From Micromonospora sp. NBC_00389 (lineage in GTDB: Bacteria; Actinomycetota; Actinomycetes; Mycobacteriales; Micromonosporaceae), in NCBI RefSeq assembly GCF_036059255.1, contig NZ_CP107947.1, positions 558,001 through 622,000 of the forward strand: DNA of 64,000 nucleotides. Reading direction: 5' to 3'. Shown one piece after another: positions 44,629 to 56,600 of this stretch; position 1 is the stretch's first letter, and each line of letters opens with the position of its first letter. The notes under the pieces are model-generated. The model did no database searches, was not told the origin of the DNA, and saw nothing but the letters and a program-made list of their open reading frames with translations. The position numbers were made by a program, and so were the translations under genes.

Positions 44629-47127
44629 ATGGCCTTTCGGACCTGGGGCAGACTGCTGCTCACGGCGCTCGGGGTGAGCGTGCTGGCCGGAGCCGGCCAG
44701 CTCGGCGTCGCGTACGGTTTCGGCATCGTCCGGCTCACCGGCGCCTTCACCGGTACGACCGTCAACCAGTGGCCGGCCCAGCTCGTCTGGGTGGGCTGGT
44801 TCGCCGCGAACGCCGCAGTGGTCGGCGCCGTCCTGACCGGACGGCTGGCCCGCCGGGACGGGCTGCCGACCACCACCGGTCGGCAGTTGGCCGTCGGGGG
44901 TGCCGCCGCGCTCGGCGCCACCATCGTCGCTCCGCTCTGCATGCAGCCGGCCCGGGCCGCCGAGTTGATCTCCGTGGACCCGGTCTGGGCGGTCGGCATC
45001 TGCGCCGTGCTCGGCGCGGTGATCGGGGCCGGCGCGGCTATCGGCGTCCTGCTCCGACCCGAGCTGGGCTGGAACATGGCGGCCGTGGCCGGCATCGTCT
45101 GGGTGCTTGCCCTGATCTCCGTCCTGCCGTCGCTCGGCACCACCGGCCCGCTGCCCACGGTCCGGCTCGGCGTACTCGAGCCGAGCTGGCTGGACGACGG
45201 CGCGGCACAGCGGCTGGGGCTGCTCCTGCTGCCCACCACGGCACTGCTCGCCGGTGCGGCGACCGCCGGCTTTTCCCGCTGGCGGGGCCAGATCCCGCTG
45301 ATCAGCGGGGCCACCGGGGTGGCCGGCCCGGCGCTGGTGGCATTCGCCTATCTGACCGCCGGCCCCGGCGACGCGGTGGGCCGCTACCAGGCCACCCCCT
45401 ACTACGGTGCGCTGATCGCCGTCCTCGCCGGCGTGCTCGGCGCGGCCGCCGCCGCCCTGCTGCGCTGGCCGGTGCATGCCCGCACCTCCGATCCGCAGGC
45501 GATCGAACCCACCGACATCCTGCGGCCGCTGCCCGCCGGCCCAGCCCTGCCCGGCGCCGGGCCGGCGGGTTCGGCCGACGACCGGGAAACCGTCGCGCCT
45601 ACCGGCGCCGAACTGGCCGGCACCGGCCAGGACCGGCGCGACGGCGACTCCACCGGCACCGTCCGCACCGTCCCGGCATACTGGGACTGGCCGGTTACCA
45701 CGGCGAGCGGCCAGCACGGTCCGGTCCCCATCGACCCGACCGGCCCCGAGGACGCCACCGTTCCCCGACCGGCCGGCCGCCCCCGCCACCACACCGACGC
45801 CGCACCGGACCCCGCCGTGACCGCCCCAGCGGGCGAGCCGATCACCGGTCGGACGGCCACCGGCGAGCCGGTCCAGGACGGCCCGGCCGGGGGCCGGTCA
45901 CCCCGCCGCGCCGGTGGTCGTACCCCGAGCGAGGCCGCCCCGGCGGCCACCACCGCCACGTCGGACCGGACCGACGCCAAGGCCGCCAGTCCGACGGGCA
46001 GCCCCGGCGATGACGGTGCGGCCAGCACCGCAGTGCCGGCCACAACCAGCACGGCCACGACCGACATGGGCACGACCGACGCGGGCACGGCCGCCGCCCC
46101 GGCACCCAAGCCGCGCCGGACGCGCAAGCCGAAGGCCACCCCGGCGGAAACGACCACGGACGTGTCCGACGGCACGACCGCTGCGGACACCGCGAAGGCC
46201 AGCCGGACCGGCAAGGGAACGGGTGCCGGGTCCGGCAAGGCCAGCACTGTTTTCCGGCCGGGCAAGGAGACCCAGGGCACCGCATCCGGCCGAGGCACCG
46301 GGACTCCGGCAACCCCGGTCGCCGCCACCGGCCCGGCGGCGACCTCGGAGCCGACCGCCACGGCCAACCCGGCGGCGACCTCGGAGCCGGCCGTCACGGC
46401 CGACCCGGCCGCTCAATTCGTTGCCGCCAACACGGCCGGGACCGACCGGGCCACCGACACCGAGCGACCCGTGACCGAGAGCGGTTCCGTCGGCCGGCTG
46501 TTCGGGACGGCGACCGCCGGCAACCCGGCGGCGGACCGGTGGACGCCGGCCGCGCCGGTCTGGCCGGTCACCGCAGCATCCACGGCAACGCCGCAGACGA
46601 ATGACGCCGAACCGACCGCATCGGACGCCGCGACCGGGCCGGAGGAGCCCGAGTGGACGCCCCGGCCCCGGCACCGCGCCCCGCTGCCAGACCTGGGCCG
46701 AGCCACCCGTTGGGACGCCTTCACAGCCCCCCGACCCGCCGGGCCGGCAGACCCGCAGGACAGCTCGGCGGCACCCACCACCCCGACCGCTGCGTCTCCG
46801 GTCATACCGGAGCAGGCCGTCGGGCCGGCCCAGGCGGGTGACGCCACCGGCGGCCCGGCGAGCGCCGACGGTGGGGCGGCCACGCCGACGGATGACGCCG
46901 AGCAGCCCTCCCGCCGGGGACGCATCGGCGGCCTGTTCCGCCGCAACCGGTCCCGGGCCGACGAGGAGAGCCAGACCGCACCGGAAACGGCGGAGCCGCT
47001 GCCGACCCAGGACGAGGAGTTCGTCGACTGGGTCGCCGGCCTGAGCAAGCCGGTGGCGGACAACGAGCCGGAGCAGGAGAACGGTCGTCGCTCGCTGCGC
47101 TCCACCGGTCGACACCACCGCGACTGA
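44629..47127 (+). CDS. Polytopic membrane protein with a long low-complexity tail
   Basis: The protein has 832 residues from the ATG at 44629 (MAFRTWGRLL); a GTG nine codons upstream is also possible. The first 290 residues hold about eight hydrophobic helices (LLLTALGVSVLAGAGQLGVAY, ALIAVLAGVLGAAAAALL and others). The remaining roughly 540 residues are Pro/Ala/Thr-rich and probably disordered, with Arg/Lys patches near 500 (PKPRRTRKPKA). The tail ends in an acidic/basic segment. No enzymatic motif was recognised. It may be a cell-envelope scaffold. It stands alone between a cupin gene and a terminator. Confidence 0.7.
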   Translation: MAFRTWGRLLLTALGVSVLAGAGQLGVAYGFGIVRLTGAFTGTTVNQWPAQLVWVGWFAANAAVVGAVLTGRLARRDGLPTTTGRQLAVGGAAALGATIVAPLCMQPARAAELISVDPVWAVGICAVLGAVIGAGAAIGVLLRPELGWNMAAVAGIVWVLALISVLPSLGTTGPLPTVRLGVLEPSWLDDGAAQRLGLLLLPTTALLAGAATAGFSRWRGQIPLISGATGVAGPALVAFAYLTAGPGDAVGRYQATPYYGALIAVLAGVLGAAAAALLRWPVHARTSDPQAIEPTDILRPLPAGPALPGAGPAGSADDRETVAPTGAELAGTGQDRRDGDSTGTVRTVPAYWDWPVTTASGQHGPVPIDPTGPEDATVPRPAGRPRHHTDAAPDPAVTAPAGEPITGRTATGEPVQDGPAGGRSPRRAGGRTPSEAAPAATTATSDRTDAKAASPTGSPGDDGAASTAVPATTSTATTDMGTTDAGTAAAPAPKPRRTRKPKATPAETTTDVSDGTTAADTAKASRTGKGTGAGSGKASTVFRPGKETQGTASGRGTGTPATPVAATGPAATSEPTATANPAATSEPAVTADPAAQFVAANTAGTDRATDTERPVTESGSVGRLFGTATAGNPAADRWTPAAPVWPVTAASTATPQTNDAEPTASDAATGPEEPEWTPRPRHRAPLPDLGRATRWDAFTAPRPAGPADPQDSSAAPTTPTAASPVIPEQAVGPAQAGDATGGPASADGGAATPTDDAEQPSRRGRIGGLFRRNRSRADEESQTAPETAEPLPTQDEEFVDWVAGLSKPVADNEPEQENGRRSLRSTGRHHRD

Positions 47128-47159
47128 CCCCGACCGACGACCTGCACCGCCGCACCCGA

Positions 47160-47193
47160 GCGCCGGCCCGCCACCTTTCGAGCGGGCCGGCGC
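47160..47193. terminator. Bidirectional terminator before thiC
   Basis: A perfect 12-bp stem GCGCCGGCCCGC / GCGGGCCGGCGC encloses CACCTTTCGA. It lies between the convergent stops at 47127 and 47205. Confidence 0.75.
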
Positions 47194-47204
47194 CGTGCGG
47201 TTGA

Positions 47205-51378
<4,174 letters not shown>

Positions 51379-51388
<10 letters not shown>

Positions 51389-52587
51389 CGGTCCTCCTCC
51401 ATCGTCCGATCGCCAACACCGACCGCACCGGACCCAGCCAGCCCACCGACACCGACCGCACCGGTGGATTCCGGGAAGTCGCTGGAGAAGCGGTCGGGCC
51501 GGAAGGGCGCGAGCAGCGGATCGGGCACGCCGGTGGTCACCCGGTCGGCGATCAGGTCGGCGGTGACCGGGGTGAGCACGATGCCGTGCCGGTGGTGCCC
51601 GGTGGCGGCCAGCACGTCCGGCCGGCCGGGCAGCGGCCCGAGGATGGGCGCGTTGTCCGGGGTGCCCGGGCGCAGCCCGGCGACCGCCTCGACCAGGTCG
51701 TACTCGGCCAACTCGGGGAGCAGGTCGACGCCGGCACGGAGCAGGCGCAGCACCGCGCCGGCGGTGACCGTGGTGTCCGACCGCTCCTCGACCGTCGCGC
51801 CGAGCACCACCTCGCCGTCGACGCGGGGCACCAGATAGACGTGCTCGCCGTCGGCGTACCCCCGGATCACGTGCCGGAAGCCCGGCGCAACGCCGTCGGG
51901 CGCGCGCAGCCGGAGGACCTGGCCCTTCACCGGCCGCACCGGCAGGCCGGTGAGGGCGGCGGCGCCGCAGCCGGCGGCGACCACGGTGATCCGGGCGTCC
52001 ACCTCGGAGAGGTGCCGGACCGGCTGCGGCACGAGCACCGCGCCGGCCCGCCGGGCGGCCGTGCGCAGCGCCGGCACCAGCAGCCGGGGGTCGACCTGGT
52101 GGTCGGTGGGCGCGAGCGCGCCGCCGCGCACCCGCGGGGCGAGCGCCGGCTCGCGGTCGCGCAGCTCGGTGGGGCGCAGCGGGGTCACCGGCAGTCCCAA
52201 CCCCTGCTGGTACGCCCAGAGCCGGCGCGCCTCGGCCAGGTCGTCGCCGGTCAGCCCGACCATCAGGGTGCCCTCGGTCCGGTAGCCGAGCTCGGCGCCG
52301 GTCGCCTCGGTCAGCTCGGCGGCGAACGCCGGCCAGCGGGCGGCGGACGCCAGCAGCAACCCAGTCAACTGCCGTTCACCGAAGTACGCCTCGGCGACCG
52401 GGGAGAGCATGCCCGCGGCCACGGCCGACGCCCCCGAGCCGGAGGCCGGATCGTGCACCTCCACTCGCAGCCCGCGCGCGGCGCACCGCCAGGCGATCGC
52501 CAACCCGATCGGGCCCGCCCCCACCACCGCCACGTCCGGCCGGGCCCGGTCGTCGGATCGCGTCGACGGGGACCGGCCGGTCAGCAC
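51379..52587 (-). CDS. thiO: Glycine oxidase
   Basis: The protein has 402 residues from the GTG at 52587, which overlaps the thiE stop by seven bases. The FAD dinucleotide-binding motif is VAVVGAGPIGLAIAWRCAARG near residue 20, followed by GSGASAVAAGMLSP. The DAO-type substrate domain has GALAPTDHQVDPRLL, VKGQVLRLR, VYLVPRVDGEVVLGATVEE and the C-terminal GLRPGTPDNAPILG with ATGHHRHGI. It oxidises glycine to dehydroglycine for ThiG. The last 30 residues are a Gly/Val-rich extension. Confidence 0.95.
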
Positions 52588-53207
52588 GTCAGCGCCCCGA
52601 GCAGCTCGGCGGTGGCCCGGGCGGGATCGGCGGCGGCGGAGATCGCGCCGACGACGGCCACCCCGTACGCCCCGGCGTCGCGCAGCGCCGGCACCCGGTC
52701 GGCGGTCACCCCGCCGATCGCGATGACCGGCACGTCGACGGCGCCGGTGACCGCGCGTACCCCCGCTGGGCCGATCGGGTCGGGTAGCCCGGACTTGGTG
52801 CTGGTGGCGTGGCACGGCCCGACGCCCAGGTAGCTGGCCCCGGCGGCGACCGCCTCGACCGCCGTCCCCGGCGCGCGGGCGGTGGCTCCCAGCACACCGG
52901 TGGGGCCGAGCACCCGGCGGGCGGCGGCGACCGGCAGGTCGTTGGCCCCGACGTGCCCACCGGCGGCGCCCACCGCCAGCGCCACGTGCAGCCGGTCGTT
53001 GACCAGGCAGTTCGCCCCGTACGGCGCACAGAGCGCCAGCACCCGGCGGGCCAGGTCGTACGCCTCGCGGTCGGTGGCGGAGTCCTCGACCCGGACCTGC
53101 ACCACCAGGTCGGCGCGGGCCGCCGTGAGGGCGGCCCGGACCACGGTGAGCGGATCCCGCCCAGGTCGGGTGTCGGTGATCAGATGCAGTCGCCCAAGGG
53201 ACGGCAC
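52581..53207 (-). CDS. thiE: Thiamine-phosphate synthase
   Basis: The protein has 208 residues. It joins HMP pyrophosphate and thiazole phosphate. The barrel motifs are LHLITDTRPG, VVQVRVEDSATDREAYDLA (R in place of the usual KxxxR spelling), NCLVNDRLHVALAVGAAGGHVGANDLP, YLGVGPCHATSTKSGLPDPIG and VIAIGGVTADRV. The GTG start has GGAGG nine bases upstream, at the edge of the riboswitch. It is the first gene of the operon, so its translation is the likely switch target. Confidence 0.94.
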   Translation of the reverse strand: MPSLGRLHLITDTRPGRDPLTVVRAALTAARADLVVQVRVEDSATDREAYDLARRVLALCAPYGANCLVNDRLHVALAVGAAGGHVGANDLPVAAARRVLGPTGVLGATARAPGTAVEAVAAGASYLGVGPCHATSTKSGLPDPIGPAGVRAVTGAVDVPVIAIGGVTADRVPALRDAGAYGVAVVGAISAAADPARATAELLGALTC

Positions 53208-53221
53208 GGCAACTCTCCTCC

Positions 53222-53304
53222 CTGCGCCGGCATTACCCGGATCAGGTTCGACGGTCGGGGGCTGTCAGCCCCCCTCTCAGCCCGGTACACCGGGCTCCCG
53301 TGGG
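53222..53304 (-). promoter_or_regulatory. TPP riboswitch controlling the thiamine operon
   Basis: On the minus strand the aptamer contains the consensus CTGAGAGG and the thi-box GAACCTGATCCGGGTAATGC (20 nt), framed by a P1 helix and with a CCCGGTGTACCGGGCTGAGA arm. The thiE ribosome-binding site GGAGG (53221-53217) begins right after the aptamer. That suits translational control by hiding the site when TPP binds, with the whole coupled operon following. Confidence 0.95.
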
Positions 53305-53622
53305 TTACTTGCGTGTCACCGTACGACAGTTCCGCCGGTCTGCCAAGGCGGGGTCGGCGGCTGGTCGGCGGGCCCCGGCCGTGGCGCGTGGCGAGATCCG
53401 CTGGGCGCTTCATGCGGTCCTGTTCGGAATGTCGCCCGCCGTTGCAGAACCGTTACCCGTCGGCATCTTGCCCGACATTGATCCAACCGAATTAATTTGT
53501 TCAGCGATTCGACAAAATGCTGGAGTGGACGCCCTGGCACGGCGCCCGCACCGGCTCCATCTGGGACGGTCTTCGGCGAGCCGGCCCCCGCGATTCCTGT
53601 CCACCGCGACATAGGAGGCGGC
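53305..53622. other. Divergent region between the thiamine riboswitch and the ThuA-domain gene
   Basis: These 318 bp hold promoters for both directions. An A/T-rich stretch at about 53478-53525 (around GAATTAATTTGTTC) is the likely promoter of the rightward gene. A TTTGT/ACAAA inverted repeat lies in it. No gene or RNA is otherwise recognised. Confidence 0.45.
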
Positions 53623-56600
53623 GTGTCCCATTCTCGTCGTGCCCGCGTACCCATCACCGCAACCCTGATCTCCCTGACCCTCGCCTCAACGACCCTCTTC
53701 GGTCTGCCCGCGCAGGCGGCACCCGCCGCGCAGGCCGCACCGGCCGCACAGGCCGCGCCAGCGGTCGTGCAGGCCGCCCCGGCCACCCAGCCACTCCCCC
53801 GGGCGGCCCAGGCCGCCGACGAGCCCTTCTCCGTCCTGGTGTTCTCCAAGACGGCCGGCTTCCGCCACGACTCCATCCCCACCGGTCTCGCCGCCATCCA
53901 ACAACTCGGCGCTGCCAACGGATTCACCGTGGACAGTTCGGAGGACGGTGCCGCGTTCACCGATGCCAATCTGGCGAAGTACAAGGCGGTGATCTGGCTC
54001 TCCACCACCGGCGACGTCCTGGACGCCGAGCAGCAGGCGGCGTTCGAGCGTTACGTGCGTGCCGGCGGCGGTTACGTCGGCATCCACGCCGCCTCGGACA
54101 CCGAGTACAGCTGGGCCTGGTACGGCGACCTGGTCGGCGCGTACTTCGCCAACCACCCGGCGAACCAGCAGGCCACGGTCAAGGTGGAGGACCACGCCCA
54201 CCCGTCCACCGCTGAACTGCCGGACCGCTGGTCCCGGTTCGACGAGTGGTACAACTACCAGACCAACCCCCGGCCGGACGTGCACGTGCTGGCCACCCTG
54301 GACGAGAAGAGCTACACCCCGGGCGCCGGCGCGATGGGCGCCGACCACCCGATCGCCTGGTGCCAGGACTTCGACGGCGGTCGTTCCTGGTACACCGGGG
54401 GCGGGCACACCCGGGAGTCGTACGCCGAGCCGGAGTTCCTCAACCACCTGCTCGGCGGCATCCGGACCGCCGCCGGCGTGGCGGACGCCGACTGCGGCGC
54501 CTCGAAGACCACGAGCTTCGAGAAGGTCGCCCTGGACAGCAACACCAGCAACCCGATGGAGCTGGACATCGCGCCCGACGGGCGGGTCTTCTACATCGAG
54601 CGCGACGGCCGGGTGCAGATCGTCAAGCCGGACACCGGCAGCACCGTCACCGCCGTCGACCTGGACGTCTTCACCGGCAACGAGGACGGCCTGATCGGCA
54701 TCCGGCTCGACCCGGACTTCGCCACCAACAAGTGGGTCTACCTCTACTACGCCCCGAACGACGGCATCGCGCGCAACCTGCTGTCCCGGTTCACCGTGAC
54801 CGGCGACACCATCGACCCGGCCAGCGAGAAGCAGGTGCTGCGGGTCGACACCCAGCGCAACACCTGCTGCCACGCCGGCGGCAGCATGGCGTTCGACGGC
54901 GACGGCAACCTCTACCTGGCCACCGGTGACAACACCAACCCGTTCGAGTCCAGCGCGTACACGCCGATCGACGAGCGGCCGGGACGCCAGGACTTCGACG
55001 CGCAGCGCACCTCTGGCAACACCAACGACCTGCGCGGCAAGGTGATCCGGATCCACCCGGAGGACGACGGGACGTACACCGTCCCGGCGGGCAACCTCTT
55101 CCCGTCCGGCACCGAGAAGACCCGTCCCGAGATCTACGCGATGGGCTTCCGCAACCCGTTCCGGATCGGCACCGACCCGGGCACCAACACCCTCTACGTC
55201 GCGGACTACGGGCCGGACGCCAACGCCGACAACCCGAACCGGGGCCCCCGGGGCCTGGTCGAGTGGAACATCGTCACCCCCGGCAACTACGGCTGGCCGT
55301 ACTGCACCGGAACGAACGAGGCGTACAACGACTACACGTTCCCGTCCGGCCCGAGCGGGGCGAAGTTCGACTGCGCGGCTCCGGTCAACAACTCGCCCAA
55401 CAACACCGGCCTGACCAACCTCCCGCCGGTCGTACCGGCGACCGTCGACTACGGCTACGCCGGTGACGCGCGGTACCCGGAGATCGGCGGCGGCGGAGCC
55501 CCGATGGGCGGCCCGGTCTACCGGTACGACGCCGACCTCGACTCCGACCGGAAGTGGCCGGCGTACTACGACGGCAAGGCGCTGCTCGGCGAGTGGAACC
55601 AGTCGAAGATGTACACCATGCAGGTGACCGCCGACGGCAAGTCGTTGGTGGACATCAACCAGCTGCTCACCGGGATGAGCATGATCCGGCCGATGGACTT
55701 CGAGTTCGGCCCGGACGGCGCGCTCTACCTGATCGAGTGGGGCAGCGGCTTCGGCGGCAACAACGACAACTCCGGCGTCTACCGGATCGACTACATCGCC
55801 GGTGACCGCGCACCGATCGCGGTGGCGGCGGCCACCCCGACGTCGGGGCCCGCACCGTTGACGGTCGCCTTCTCCAGCGCCGGCTCGCGGGACCCGGACG
55901 GTGGCACGCTCACCTACGCCTGGGCCTTCGGCGACGGGCAGACCTCCACCGAGGCCAACCCGACGCACACCTACGCCACGGCGGGCAGCTTCACCGCCCA
56001 GCTCACCGTGACCAACCCGAAGGGCCGTACCGCGGTGGCCAACGTGCCGGTCACCGTGGGCAACACCGCGCCGACGGTGACCATCGAGTTCCCGCCGGAC
56101 GGCGGCTTCTTCGACTGGGGTGACCAGGTCCGCTACACGGTCACGGTGACCGACCCGGAGGACGGGCAGATCGACTGCGACCGGGTGCAGCTCCAGGTGC
56201 TGCTCGGTCACGACGAGCACGCCCACCCGCTGGAGCAGCACACCGGCTGCACCGGCACGGTCCAGACGTCGCTCGCCTCCGGGCACGGCGCCGAGGCGAA
56301 CGTGTTCGCGGTCTTCGAGGCCACCTACACCGACGAGGGTGGCGCTGGTGGGGCCGGACCGCTCACCGGGCGGGCCATCGAGCAGTTGCAGCCCAAGCGC
56401 AAGCAGGCCGAGTACTTCACCGCCACCGGGCGGGCGCCGGTGAGCACCGGCGGCGGCGACGCCGGCGTGCAGCGGGAGACCACCGGCGACACCGCCGGCG
56501 GCGGCCAGAACATCGGCTTCATCGAGGACGGCGACTGGTGGTCGCTCGCCCCGGCGAACCTGACCAACGTCACCGACATCCGGTTCCGGGCCGCCTCGGC

